Below, piece by piece: positions 25,225 to 33,369 of a stretch of DNA of 64,000 bases (within the stretch, counting starts at the first letter, position 1; the number at the start of each line of letters is the position of its first letter). Source of the stretch: Bacillota bacterium (GTDB lineage Bacteria; Bacillota; Clostridia; Lachnospirales; Lachnospiraceae); the NCBI GenBank assembly GCA_023450835.1, contig JAEXGM010000189.1, positions 1-64,000 on the forward strand. Direction: 5' to 3'. Below the pieces are notes generated by a model. The model did no database searches. It saw only the letters and a list, made by a program, of their open reading frames with translations, and had not been told where the DNA came from. Both the position numbers and the translations under genes were made by a program.

Positions 25225-25755
25225 TTATAATCTCTTTCCAACTTCATACACCGTTTGCATTACAGGAAGTTTTACAATGTCTCCCTTTTCCCATGCTCCG
25301 GTCCCATAGAATACACCCTTTTCTTTCGCTCCGGGAAGACAATCCAAGTATCCCCTGAGACCTGCTAATGCAGGCTCCATGGCTTCACGTCTTAAATCCG
25401 CCGCTGCCACAGCAAAATAAAAGTCCTTATTCCTGATTTCTTCATATCTTGGCAGACATCTGTCAATGAATATCTTCATCTGCGCATCCATGGAATAAAA
25501 GTATACCGGGGTGGCAAGCAATATGGTGTCTGCCTGAATCAGCTTCTCCAAAGCTTCTTCCATTTCATCCTTTTGTACACATTTAGCAGTTCTTCTGCAT
25601 CCATAGCAAGCCGTACAGGGGCTTAACTTCATTTTGGACAGGCTTATTTTTTCCGCCTCATAGCCGGCTTCTTCCGCCCCCTTTAAGAACTGATCACATA
25701 ATATATCCGAATTGCCGCCTATTCTTGGGCTTGCACTTACTGCTAATACTTTCAT
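25225..25755 (-). CDS. NAD(P)H-dependent FMN oxidoreductase / flavodoxin-like iron-sulfur flavoprotein family
   Basis: 176 aa. Flavodoxin-like fold with the FMN phosphate loop VSASPRIGGNSDILCDQFLKG and the LSPCTACYGCRRTAKCVQKDEM segment, which brings four cysteines in a compact cluster as in NADPH-FMN reductases/Isf proteins; ATPVYFYSMDAQMKIFIDRC is the second FMN loop. Probably reduces quinones, nitro compounds or a partner in the operon. Start ATG overlaps a four-codon ATG...TGA mini-frame (ATGATTGTAAAATGA), so its initiation may be coupled. The leader has a small hairpin (CTGAAC/GTTCAG) and GGAAAGG. Confidence 0.87.
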   Translation of the reverse strand: MKVLAVSASPRIGGNSDILCDQFLKGAEEAGYEAEKISLSKMKLSPCTACYGCRRTAKCVQKDEMEEALEKLIQADTILLATPVYFYSMDAQMKIFIDRCLPRYEEIRNKDFYFAVAAADLRREAMEPALAGLRGYLDCLPGAKEKGVFYGTGAWEKGDIVKLPVMQTVYEVGKRL

Positions 25756-25794
25756 TTTACAATCATGCCTTTCCCTGAACCTACAAGTTCAGCC

Positions 25795-26910
25795 CTATGT
25801 TCTGTCAAATATCCGGCTGACTTCTCCCAGATAATCTCTAATCGTTAAATGCTGAGGGCATACAATTTCACATTTGCCGCATTTTATGCAATCGGCGGCC
25901 TTCCCTTTTCCATTGGTGTACACACCGTAATACCAGTCGCTGTTCCAGTCTTTGTATTGCTTCTTTGCGTTATAACAGGCAAACAAATCCGGTATGGATA
26001 TACTCTTCGGACATTCGTCAATACAGTATCTGCAAGTAGTGCAGGCAATATTATCCTGGGACTTTAACATTTCTCTGACACGGTCTATCATATCGAATTC
26101 CTCTTTGTTAAAATCCTTGAATTCTTTCATATAACTGATATTGTCCTGTACCTGCTCCCTATTGCTCATACCGCTTAGTACCATAAATACCTTTTCAAAG
26201 GAAGCGCAGTACCGTATGGCATAACTTGCAAGGCTGGCTTCGCCGTTATAACCGGATAGCAATTCTTTTGCTTCTTCCGGAAGATTGACAAGCACTCCGC
26301 CCTTTACCGGTTCCATTACAATTACCGGCTTATTGTATTTTTCACACACCTGATAGCATTTATAACTTTCGATTACCGGGTCATCATAATCCGCATAATT
26401 AAACTGTATCTGTACCACTTCAACATCCGGCTGCTCACGGAGTATTTCCTCCAGCACCTCTGCCTTATCATGAAAAGATATGCCAATATGCTTGATTCTG
26501 CCTTCTTCTTTCAGTTCTCTTGCTATCTCAAAAGCATGGCACTCTACATATTTCTGATAGAAGTCATGATTCATAGCATGCATCAGATAATAATCAAAAT
26601 ACTGAACGCCAGTATTGGCAAGCTGCTCCTCAAATAAAGGTCTGATTTCTTCTTCCTTCTTAAAAAAGTGTGTGGTAAGCTTATCCGTAAGGATATAAGA
26701 ATCTCTTGGGTATCTCTTAACCAGGCATTCTCTTAAGGCAATCTCACTTTTTCCACCTACATAACCATGGGCAGTATCAAAGTAATTGAAACCTTCCTTT
26801 AGAAATAAATCAATCATTTGTTTAAACTGTTTGTAATCCACTTCCTCCATTCCTGCCTTTTCTCCGGCTTTCATGGGAAGTCTCATACAGCCAAATCCCA
26901 GCTTCTTCAT
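25795..26910 (-). CDS. Aldo/keto reductase with C-terminal 4Fe-4S ferredoxin domain
   Basis: 371 aa from ATG 26910 (a GTG four codons upstream is possible). Residues 1-270 are an AKR barrel: KLGFGCMRLPM, NYFDTAHGYVGGKSE, DKLTTHF, FDYYLMHAMNHD, IKHIGISFHDK. The C-terminus has two cysteine clusters, CTTCRYCIDECPKSI and CIKCGKCEIVCPQHL, for two [4Fe-4S] clusters. This is the frequent anaerobe form of AKR, where electrons may come from ferredoxin as well as NAD(P)H. First gene of the MerR-type operon. Confidence 0.93.
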   Translation of the reverse strand: MKKLGFGCMRLPMKAGEKAGMEEVDYKQFKQMIDLFLKEGFNYFDTAHGYVGGKSEIALRECLVKRYPRDSYILTDKLTTHFFKKEEEIRPLFEEQLANTGVQYFDYYLMHAMNHDFYQKYVECHAFEIARELKEEGRIKHIGISFHDKAEVLEEILREQPDVEVVQIQFNYADYDDPVIESYKCYQVCEKYNKPVIVMEPVKGGVLVNLPEEAKELLSGYNGEASLASYAIRYCASFEKVFMVLSGMSNREQVQDNISYMKEFKDFNKEEFDMIDRVREMLKSQDNIACTTCRYCIDECPKSISIPDLFACYNAKKQYKDWNSDWYYGVYTNGKGKAADCIKCGKCEIVCPQHLTIRDYLGEVSRIFDRT

Positions 26911-26922
26911 TTTAACAACCAC

Positions 26923-27255
26923 GTCCTTTCGAGTACCTGCTGCTTAACACCCAGGCACATAATCTAACCAATCTTTATTCATGTAAAACAAGTTTATCTT
27001 GGTGGCATCTTCATGATATCATTTGGAGTTAGCTCCAAGGCAAGAGGAAATTGAAATTTCTTGAAATTTGCATGGGATTAAAGTTAAATGAAAAAGGTTT
27101 TTTTATGGTGAAAAGAGAAAGGAACAGCAGAAATGCTTATAATACAAGCATGGGCAAGAACCAATAAAAAATGGCCTTGCCCATAGCAACAATGCAACAA
27201 ATCCTCGTTATTAACCATCAATTGAATAAAACGTTCTTGCTGCCAGGTAAAAAGA
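26923..27255. other. Gap between the redox operon and queF
   Basis: Besides the MerR-type promoter it holds a 9-bp inverted repeat, ATGGGCAAG (27150-27158) with CTTGCCCAT (27176-27184), about 70 bases beyond the queF stop, which may end the queuosine operon although no T run follows. No gene is supported here. Confidence 0.55.
27013..27043 (-). promoter_or_regulatory. MerR-type 19-bp-spacer promoter of the redox operon
   Basis: On the minus strand: TTGCCT (27038-27043), a 19-bp spacer, TATCAT (27013-27018). The spacer contains the dyad TGGAGCTAACTCCA (27024-27037), placed relative to the -35 exactly as the dyad TGGAGTGGACTCCA in the merR promoter at 6853-6883. Strong evidence that the MerR protein encoded at 6408-6779 controls this operon. 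Confidence 0.85.
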
Positions 27256-27753
27256 TTATCTGTTATCAACCTTTTCTGGATAAAGGTCATGGTTTACCAA
27301 GCGGTTAAAAGCAATTTCCTCCCATTTGGTATTTGCCTGTCCATAATTGCAATAAGGATCTATGGAAATACCGCCTCGAGGAGTGAATTTCCCCCACACT
27401 TCAATGTATTTCGGGTCCAAAAGTTTAATCAAATCTTTCATAATCACGTTTACACAATCTTCATGAAAATCTCCATGATTTCGAAAACTAAATAGATAAA
27501 GTTTTAATGACTTGCTTTCAACCATGTTAACGTTTGGTACATAGGCTATTGTAATGGTCGCAAAATCAGGTTGTCCGGTGATTGGGCAAAGACTTGTAAA
27601 TTCAGGGCAATTAAATTTAACAAAATAATCATTCTCCAGGTGCTTATTCACAAACGTTTCCAATATCCCCGGATTATAATTCATTTCATATTTTGTTCCA
27701 TTATTCCCTAATAGGGTAATTCCAATTGTTTCTTCATTATTTCTTCCGCTCAT
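27256..27753 (-). CDS. queF: NADPH-dependent 7-cyano-7-deazaguanine reductase (preQ0 reductase)
   Basis: 165 aa, the short unimodular QueF. It reduces the nitrile of preQ0 to the aminomethyl of preQ1. Motifs: FNCPEFTSLCPITGQPDFATITIAYVPN (thioimide-forming Cys), ESKSLKLYLFSFRNHGDFHEDCVN (the family's E-S-K-S-x-K NADPH motif and catalytic Asp) and the C-terminal FTPRGGISIDPYCNYG. Last gene of queD-queE-folE-queC-queF. Confidence 0.97.
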   Translation of the reverse strand: MSGRNNEETIGITLLGNNGTKYEMNYNPGILETFVNKHLENDYFVKFNCPEFTSLCPITGQPDFATITIAYVPNVNMVESKSLKLYLFSFRNHGDFHEDCVNVIMKDLIKLLDPKYIEVWGKFTPRGGISIDPYCNYGQANTKWEEIAFNRLVNHDLYPEKVDNR

Positions 27754-27771
27754 AATTCCCTGTCCTTTCTC

Positions 27772-28449
27772 CTAAATGGCCGGATCGCTTATGCCATTTT
27801 TTTCAAAGGCTCTGGCGCGGTCAATGCATGTACCACATGTTCCGCAGGGTTTCTCCCCACCTTCATAGCAGCTCCATGTCAATTCATAAGGTACTTGCAG
27901 TTCTATTCCTTTTTTTACAACATCTGCTTTTGTCCACGAAACAAAAGGAGCCTCAATACGTAACTGTTTTCCGCTCCCCTCATATATTGCTTCATTCATT
28001 GCCTTATTAAATGAGCTGCTGCAATCCGGATATGCATTTCCAGCTGCATCATCGCTATGTGCTCCATAATAAATAATACTACAGCCTTTTGATAACGCAA
28101 TACTGGCAGCCGTGGATAAGAACAAACCATTTCGAAATGGTACGTAAGTTGATACAGGACTTCCGTTTGCCGTCTTAAGCTGTTTCGCATAATCACCTTT
28201 GGGAATTTCCTTCTCCGAATGATCCAAGAGACAACATTCACTATATTCAAAGATCTTGGCTAAATCCAGATGGATATATTCAATCTGATAATGTGCTGCT
28301 ATTTCCCTGGAAACTTCTACCTCCTTCGAATGCTTTTGCCCATAGGATATGGACAATGCAATTACATTTTCTTTTCCATATTTATCAATCGCCAATCCAA
28401 GGCATGTGGTACTATCCACCCCACCACTAAATAAAACTAATACTTTCAT
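27772..28449 (-). CDS. queC: 7-cyano-7-deazaguanine synthase
   Basis: 225 aa. ATP-dependent conversion of 7-carboxy-7-deazaguanine plus ammonia to preQ0. PP-loop motif LVLFSGGVDSTTCLGLA at the N-terminus and the C-terminal zinc site CYEGGEKPCGTCGTCIDRARAF. Start ATG with GGAG. It lies 18 bases before queF and 19 after folE. Confidence 0.97.
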   Translation of the reverse strand: MKVLVLFSGGVDSTTCLGLAIDKYGKENVIALSISYGQKHSKEVEVSREIAAHYQIEYIHLDLAKIFEYSECCLLDHSEKEIPKGDYAKQLKTANGSPVSTYVPFRNGLFLSTAASIALSKGCSIIYYGAHSDDAAGNAYPDCSSSFNKAMNEAIYEGSGKQLRIEAPFVSWTKADVVKKGIELQVPYELTWSCYEGGEKPCGTCGTCIDRARAFEKNGISDPAI

Positions 28450-28468
28450 ACATAATCTCCTGTCTGTT

Positions 28469-29044
28469 CTATTTTAAACGCATTTGTAAACTAACATCTG
28501 TCTGAAAGCGGCCACGTAAAGTCGAAGTCTGTGTTTTCGCAGAAACTTTCTTAATTCCTCTGGCGCTCATACAGCTGTGATATCCCTCAATCAAGACTGC
28601 AACATCTTCTGATCTGGTAATTTGCTGCATGATTTCAACAACATCCGAACCAATCCGCTCCTGAAGCTGCAGCCGCTTCGATACCATGTCCACAATTCTT
28701 GCAATTTTACTTATACCGATTACTTTACCATTTGGCACATAGGCCACCAAAACCTTCATATCATATATCAGTGCTAAATGATGTTCACAATAACTGAAAA
28801 TATCAATATCTCTCACCACGATTAAGTCCTGGTTACCTGGAACAAATTCCAAATCTTCTTCAAATGTTTTATGAAACATCTCCGCAATTTCATGATTACT
28901 ATAATTCATTCCTTCAAATATCTCTTCATACATATGTGCTACCCGTTCAGGAGTATTCTTTAACCCCTCACGGTCAGGATTATCACCCAATGCTGCGATA
29001 ATACCTCTAACATGTTCTTTAATTGCTTCTGTATCTATTGCCAT
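28469..29044 (-). CDS. folE: GTP cyclohydrolase I
   Basis: 191 aa. It turns GTP into 7,8-dihydroneopterin triphosphate, entry compound for queuosine (via QueD) and folate. Motifs: DNPDREGLKNTPERVAHMYEE, DIDIFSYCEHHLALIYD (Zn Cys-His), GISKIARIVDMVSKRLQLQERI and VLIEGYHSCMSARGIKK. Placed between queE and queC, so here it is dedicated at least partly to preQ1 synthesis. Confidence 0.97.
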   Translation of the reverse strand: MAIDTEAIKEHVRGIIAALGDNPDREGLKNTPERVAHMYEEIFEGMNYSNHEIAEMFHKTFEEDLEFVPGNQDLIVVRDIDIFSYCEHHLALIYDMKVLVAYVPNGKVIGISKIARIVDMVSKRLQLQERIGSDVVEIMQQITRSEDVAVLIEGYHSCMSARGIKKVSAKTQTSTLRGRFQTDVSLQMRLK

Positions 29045-29088
29045 TTCTCTTCTACCTCATTTCTATACTTATCACTGGAATTGTGCAA

Positions 29089-29757
29089 TTAAACACCCCT
29101 TTTATTTGGCTCCCATATCACTTTGTGCATTTGCAATTGCATGGTTACACCATTCATACAGTTTTGTATTAAATAATTCACTATTTCTTCTAAGTTGATT
29201 TTTCCAAAAACAGGGCTGACATATATATGGCATTTCGTTGTTAAATCATATGCTTTTATGACTTCCTTTGCACGATTTAAATCCTCAGTACTTCCCACCA
29301 CAAATTTTACCGTATCTTTTTTGGTAAGCAGAGCAAAATTTGAAACTAACATTTTAGCTTCCATTAAGCTTCCCGGAAGCTTATAGTCCATCGTAAATGC
29401 AGGTGGATTGTCTATACCAGCAAAAGAACTTAATTCTATACTTCCGTTGGTCTCAATTTCAATGTGCAGGAACTGATCTGCTGCTAATAAATGAAGAAGT
29501 TGTAATATATCAGGTACAAGTAACGGTTCCCCACCCGTCAAAGTCACATTTTTGATACCCGTCTCTTTAATATAATCTTTGATTTGCTGCTCCGTCATGA
29601 ATGTAAATGCTGCATCATCCTCATTCGCCCAAGCAGTATCACAAAAGGAACAGGAAAGATTGCATCCTTGAAACCTGATAAATACTGCTAACTGTCCTGC
29701 CAAAATACCTTCCCCGTTAATACTCACAAATTTCTCGACCACTTTATATTGTGCCAC
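29089..29757 (-). CDS. queE: 7-carboxy-7-deazaguanine synthase (radical SAM)
   Basis: 222 aa from GTG 29757, where TGGAGA stands about 7 bases upstream; the ATG six codons earlier would put that site inside the gene. Radical SAM cluster motif CNLSCSFCDTAW, preceded by FVSINGEGILAGQLAVFIRFQG, plus TLTGGEPLL. It converts 6-carboxytetrahydropterin to 7-carboxy-7-deazaguanine. Second gene of the queuosine-precursor operon. Confidence 0.95.
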   Translation of the reverse strand: MAQYKVVEKFVSINGEGILAGQLAVFIRFQGCNLSCSFCDTAWANEDDAAFTFMTEQQIKDYIKETGIKNVTLTGGEPLLVPDILQLLHLLAADQFLHIEIETNGSIELSSFAGIDNPPAFTMDYKLPGSLMEAKMLVSNFALLTKKDTVKFVVGSTEDLNRAKEVIKAYDLTTKCHIYVSPVFGKINLEEIVNYLIQNCMNGVTMQLQMHKVIWEPNKRGV

Positions 29758-29807
29758 TTTAATTCTCCATTGCATCTTAATTAATAGGCAACAAGTTTTG
29801 CAGGATT

Positions 29808-30227
29808 TTACTCCTCATAGGAAGCACAATTATTTGGTGTTTCATAAACTGTTGCAGATTTCACCTGATAACCTCTACGCTCCATTCTATCATAGAAATA
29901 TTTTGCCATGTTTTCTGCCGTAGGCCGAAAATCCAGCATGACAATCTGAAAACCTTCATCTTCCAATGCCGCAACTGTTCCAGGTTTCAATGTATTTTTC
30001 TCTATAATAAACACATGGTCCAAGAAATCTACTTCTTCTTTTATATCTTTCTTTAGCTGAGCAAAATCAACAAGCATCCCCTTCAACTGCTGATTGGTCT
30101 GCAAGGTCAAGCTCTTTACTTCAATTACAACTTGCCATCTATGTCCATGTATATTACTGCATTTCCCTTCATAGCCAGCTAAAAAATGTGCTGAATCAAA
30201 GCTATGTTCCGTTCTTAAACTATACAT
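29808..30227 (-). CDS. queD: 6-carboxy-5,6,7,8-tetrahydropterin synthase
   Basis: 139 aa, T-fold enzyme. Zinc ligands in HSFDSAHFLAGYEGKCSNIHGHRW, catalytic Cys in the same segment, Asp/His in EVDFLDHVFI, and a C-terminal VYETPNNCASY. It makes 6-carboxytetrahydropterin from dihydroneopterin triphosphate. First gene of the operon; the ATG follows GGAAAGG by 10 bases and comes directly after a terminator hairpin governed by a preQ1 aptamer. Confidence 0.95.
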   Translation of the reverse strand: MYSLRTEHSFDSAHFLAGYEGKCSNIHGHRWQVVIEVKSLTLQTNQQLKGMLVDFAQLKKDIKEEVDFLDHVFIIEKNTLKPGTVAALEDEGFQIVMLDFRPTAENMAKYFYDRMERRGYQVKSATVYETPNNCASYEE

Positions 30228-30246
30228 AAATTACAATCCTTTCCAT

Positions 30247-30279
30247 AAAAAAATAGGCATATAAACTATGCCTATTTTT
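30247..30279 (-). terminator. Riboswitch-controlled terminator before queD
   Basis: On the minus strand AAAAATAGGCATA (30267-30279) pairs with TATGCCTATTTTT (30249-30261) and the run of seven T ends at 30247. It lies between the preQ1 aptamer and queD. A segment TATAGGGCATTAA (about 30310-30322) resembles the 5' arm and could pair with the 3' arm as antiterminator (inference). Confidence 0.85.
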
Positions 30280-30345
30280 GTCATCATATATTGATAAAGT
30301 GAGAGAAATTAATGCCCTATACCAATTAAGATAATATTTAATAAA

Positions 30346-30390
30346 GCCCTAGTTTTGTTTAGAGACAGGATGGTGCAAATGAACTGTCTT
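30346..30390 (-). promoter_or_regulatory. PreQ1-I riboswitch aptamer
   Basis: On the minus strand: stem AGACAG (30384-30389) with CTGTCT (30363-30368), a loop containing TTTGCACCATC, then the A-rich tail CTAAACAAAACTAGG. Stem, C-containing loop and an AACAAAACNAGG tail reproduce the preQ1-I pseudoknot layout (tail as in the Thermoanaerobacter tengcongensis aptamer). It lies between the promoter and the terminator of the preQ1 biosynthesis operon, as expected. Confidence 0.85.
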
Positions 30391-30405
30391 TATTTTGTTT
30401 TAGAA

Positions 30406-30435
30406 AGTATACCACCTACTGCCAGGTAGTGTCAA
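30406..30435 (-). promoter_or_regulatory. Promoter of the queuosine-precursor operon
   Basis: On the minus strand: TTGACA (30430-30435), an 18-bp spacer, TATACT (30406-30411). Transcription should start near 30399, about 10 bases before the aptamer, leaving a leader of about 170 nt. Confidence 0.85.
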
Positions 30436-30625
30436 GCTTACCTCTATACTTCTGTTTCCACCTCTTCAGAGTTATTATTGTCTTGACATGATATAATAAG
30501 TATACTATAATTAATTGTATACAAATAAGTTGAACTTAATTTAATGTTTTTTATAAGGTTTAAAATTTATCCCCATAAACTTAAAGGCAGCTCTCACCCA
30601 AATAAACCACATAAGGAGTGTTTCT

Positions 30626-31168
30626 ATGAATATTTATGATTTTACTGTAAAAGATAAAAATGGAAATGAGGTCTCTTTAGAATCTTTTAGAGGCAAGGTA
30701 CTGCTGGTAGTTAATACTGCTACGAAGTGCGGACTGACACCCCAATATGAGCAATTGGAAGCCATCTATAAGAAATATCACAATCAAGGTCTTGAAGTTT
30801 TGGATTTTCCCTGCAATCAATTCAAAGAACAGGCACCCGGTACAGATGAAGAAATTCATAGTTTCTGCCAGTTGACTTACGGAACAACCTTTCCCCGTTT
30901 TGCCAAAATTGATGTAAACGGAGATACCGCACATCCTCTTTTTGCATGGCTTAAAAAACAAGCTCCTATCGACAAAGGCAATGAAGAGACTCTTGTGTTT
31001 GAGGCACGGGTAAGCGGTTACTCTCCCTTCAAAGAACCGGGAGATATTAAATGGAATTTTGGTAAATTCTTAATTGATCGAAGCGGAAATGTTTCTTCCC
31101 GTTACTCTCCGGCTTATGTTCCGGAACAACTGGAAGAAGAAATTGAAGCCCTGTTAAAAGCAGACTAA
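30626..31168 (+). CDS. Glutathione peroxidase family thiol peroxidase
   Basis: 180 aa. Thioredoxin fold: MNIYDFTVKDKNGNEVSLESFRGKVLLVVNTATKCGLTPQYEQLE with the peroxidatic Cys in NTATKCG, FPCNQFKEQAPGTDEEI with the resolving-type Cys and the Gln of the catalytic triad, and KWNFGKFLID with the Trp-Asn. Cys rather than selenocysteine is encoded. In bacteria such enzymes usually take electrons from thioredoxin. About 20 aa longer than the minimal form, from an insert around residues 115-135. Single gene; AAGGAG precedes the ATG. Confidence 0.95.
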   Translation: MNIYDFTVKDKNGNEVSLESFRGKVLLVVNTATKCGLTPQYEQLEAIYKKYHNQGLEVLDFPCNQFKEQAPGTDEEIHSFCQLTYGTTFPRFAKIDVNGDTAHPLFAWLKKQAPIDKGNEETLVFEARVSGYSPFKEPGDIKWNFGKFLIDRSGNVSSRYSPAYVPEQLEEEIEALLKAD

Positions 31169-31194
31169 GTTTTTTATGCCTATTATAAATGAAA

Positions 31195-31240
31195 GCAGGC
31201 GAAGAATACCGATTCCGGAATATTCTTTGCCTGCTAAAAA
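31195..31240. terminator. Terminator between glutathione peroxidase and Gfo/Idh genes
   Basis: GCAGGCGAAGAATA (31195-31208) pairs with TATTCTTTGCCTGC (31221-31234), one mismatch; A run on the right and T run on the left suit both converging genes. Confidence 0.75.
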
Positions 31241-31266
31241 ACAGCTATAAACTTTTTTACTTGCCG

Positions 31267-32397
31267 CTAAACAGCAAGCACTGTCTCTTCCATCTCTTTT
31301 ACTCCGGCATATCCTCTGGAAAAAGGCGCTGTTTTTTCAAAAGAGGAAGTCAATTGATAATGCATCTTTGTCTCACCGCTGAGCCTTATTCCTTCTAATA
31401 TTTCCAATGCGTGATAAGCCATTTCCTTGCTGGCTCTATGTTTTCTGCCCTGGCGGATTGCCCAGGCCATCTCAGCCGCACCCAGTCCGCGGCATTCCCC
31501 GGAGAAAGGATGAGACTGCTGCATAACAAAAGGCTCATCATTCCCCTTTAATATCACCTTAACCTCACCGCCAAAAAGATTCGGGTCATTCATATAAATC
31601 ACTCCCATAGTTCCAAAGATAACAAGCGCCGGCTTTTCCGGTGTAAGCTGAATGGAATTGGAATCAAATAAGAGGCTTCCCACCGCACCATTTTCAAATT
31701 CCAGTGTCCCGGACATAAGGTTCTCACATCCTATGGTAAAACTTTCATCAAAGCGCTCTGTATAGAAGTAATTCCTGTCTTTATTCCTGGTATCCATTAT
31801 ACCTGTTACCGCCTTTACAGGTCCTAATATACTAAGCAAAGCCGTAACATAATAAATTCCAACATCAAAAGCAATTCCTCCGCCTGCCTGAGTTGTAAAG
31901 GGAGACAGCCCTGCAAACAGGTTGATATCCCGGTTTAACACACCATAGCAGGAGGTCACCTCACCAATCATGCCGCTCTCCACTACATAACGGGCGGTTT
32001 GAATAGCCGAACCTAAGAAAGTATCCGGAGCAACTCCTAAATACAAGTTTTTCTCCTCCGCTGTCTCCACCAGTTCTTTGGCTTCTTTTAATGACACTGC
32101 CATAACCTTTTCCGTATAAACATGTTTGCCTGCCTTCAGAAGCCTTTTATTTATTTGATAATGGGACTGAGCTGTTGTAAGGTCAATTACCAGTTCGATG
32201 GAAGTATCCTCTATCACCTCTTCCATTGTCATAACTCTAATGCCATACTTTCTGGCTGCTTCGTCTGCCTTTCTGGCATTTAAGTCACAGCATCCGACTA
32301 ACTCTATGATTTTAAATCTGGCTGTCAGCGTAGCCATATAAGCATCGCTAATCATGCCGCATCCTATAATTGCTGTTCTGACCGGTTGAATATTCAT
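31267..32397 (-). CDS. Gfo/Idh/MocA family oxidoreductase
   Basis: 376 aa. N-terminal Rossmann domain AIIGCGMISDAYMATL, then DLTTAQSHYQINKRLLKAGKHVYTEKVMA, where the E-K-x of the family's EKP motif is E-K-V-M here. The C-terminal alpha/beta domain contains GGGIAFDVGIYYVTALLSILG. The family oxidises or dehydrates sugars, inositols and related compounds with NAD(P). Third gene of the LacI-controlled unit VOC - beta-propeller - Gfo/Idh, so a sugar or sugar-acid pathway is likely. The leader has a hairpin-like segment ending in GAGAAAGGTATGG. Confidence 0.9.
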   Translation of the reverse strand: MNIQPVRTAIIGCGMISDAYMATLTARFKIIELVGCCDLNARKADEAARKYGIRVMTMEEVIEDTSIELVIDLTTAQSHYQINKRLLKAGKHVYTEKVMAVSLKEAKELVETAEEKNLYLGVAPDTFLGSAIQTARYVVESGMIGEVTSCYGVLNRDINLFAGLSPFTTQAGGGIAFDVGIYYVTALLSILGPVKAVTGIMDTRNKDRNYFYTERFDESFTIGCENLMSGTLEFENGAVGSLLFDSNSIQLTPEKPALVIFGTMGVIYMNDPNLFGGEVKVILKGNDEPFVMQQSHPFSGECRGLGAAEMAWAIRQGRKHRASKEMAYHALEILEGIRLSGETKMHYQLTSSFEKTAPFSRGYAGVKEMEETVLAV

Positions 32398-32469
32398 AGG
32401 AAAACCATACCTTTCTCAAATCCTGCAGGCTTTTGCCCCAGGGATAAATTTGTGTAAGAAAACTACTTT

Positions 32470-33312
32470 CTAATAAACCACATATGCTATATATTTTCCG
32501 TCCGGCGACCAGGAATTGACATTGATTGTCCCCTGTCCTCCCATGAATTCCGCCAGTATCCTGTCATTCTTCCCGTCAATATCCATTATACGGAGCTGGA
32601 CATGTTTATCCGGTAAATGTTCCTCCGGTTTCAATTCATCAAGCCGGTAAGTCAGGTATACAACTCTGTCCCCTTTCGGAGATACATGGGGAAACCAGCA
32701 GTTCATTTCAATATTCGTTATCCGCTGCTGGTCACTGCCATCCCTGTTCATAGACCAAACCTGCATAAGCCCTGACCGTGAAGAATTGAACCAGATTCTT
32801 TCTCCTTTGGGGTCATACTCCGGACCGTCATCCAGTCCCGGGGTGAAGGTCAGCCTCTTTTCGCTGCCGCCCTCCGCAGGTATGGTATAGACATCATATA
32901 TACCGTCTCTCTCGGCACAATAAGCCAGTTCTTCTCTGTCAGGTGACCACCCGTGCAAATAACTTGGTCCCTTTGGAGTTATGCATCTGGGAACTCCGCC
33001 CTCGACAGGCAGAATATATATTTTAGATGCGGCTGATTCTCTCTCAAAATGGCTGATAGCCAGCATGCTGCCGTCTGCTGATAACACATGGTCGTTATTG
33101 CACTGATTGGCAAAGTCCGTATCAATACAACTGATATTTCGTGTTTCAAGTTCAAAGCGATATATAAGACCCTCGCTGTTATAGATTAAGGCTTTCCCGT
33201 CCCTTGTCCAGTTAGGCGCCTCAATTACACGGTCAAACTGTCCTAATACTGTCCTGTTTCCTGTGCTGACTTCCATAATCTCCAATGTACATTCCTGCTT
33301 TCTGCTGCTCAT
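32470..33312 (-). CDS. Cytoplasmic TolB-like beta-propeller protein (PD40 repeats)
   Basis: 280 aa from ATG 33312 (AAGG upstream); the frame is open for 37 more codons, but they translate the dispersed hairpin repeat. Six propeller blades are visible through W/F-S-P/R-D-G-K motifs: APNWTRDGKALIY, LSADGSMLAIS, HGWSPDREELAYCA, EYDPKGERIWFN, HVSPKGDRVVYLTY, SWSPDGKYIAYV. No signal peptide, so unlike TolB it is cytosolic. It sits between VOC and Gfo/Idh genes under LacI control; related propellers occur near oligogalacturonate and sugar-utilisation genes. An enzymatic or sensory role cannot be told. Confidence 0.82.
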   Translation of the reverse strand: MSSRKQECTLEIMEVSTGNRTVLGQFDRVIEAPNWTRDGKALIYNSEGLIYRFELETRNISCIDTDFANQCNNDHVLSADGSMLAISHFERESAASKIYILPVEGGVPRCITPKGPSYLHGWSPDREELAYCAERDGIYDVYTIPAEGGSEKRLTFTPGLDDGPEYDPKGERIWFNSSRSGLMQVWSMNRDGSDQQRITNIEMNCWFPHVSPKGDRVVYLTYRLDELKPEEHLPDKHVQLRIMDIDGKNDRILAEFMGGQGTINVNSWSPDGKYIAYVVY

Positions 33313-33369
33313 AAGTTCTACCTTATATCCCCTTTCATATTGGTTATTGTTTCTTCTTCCTGTAAATCT

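Noticed and set aside
27084..27290. 68-codon open frame on the minus strand overlapping the queF end
   Set aside because: It begins inside queF, lacks a ribosome binding site, spans a 9-bp inverted repeat and has no recognisable sequence.
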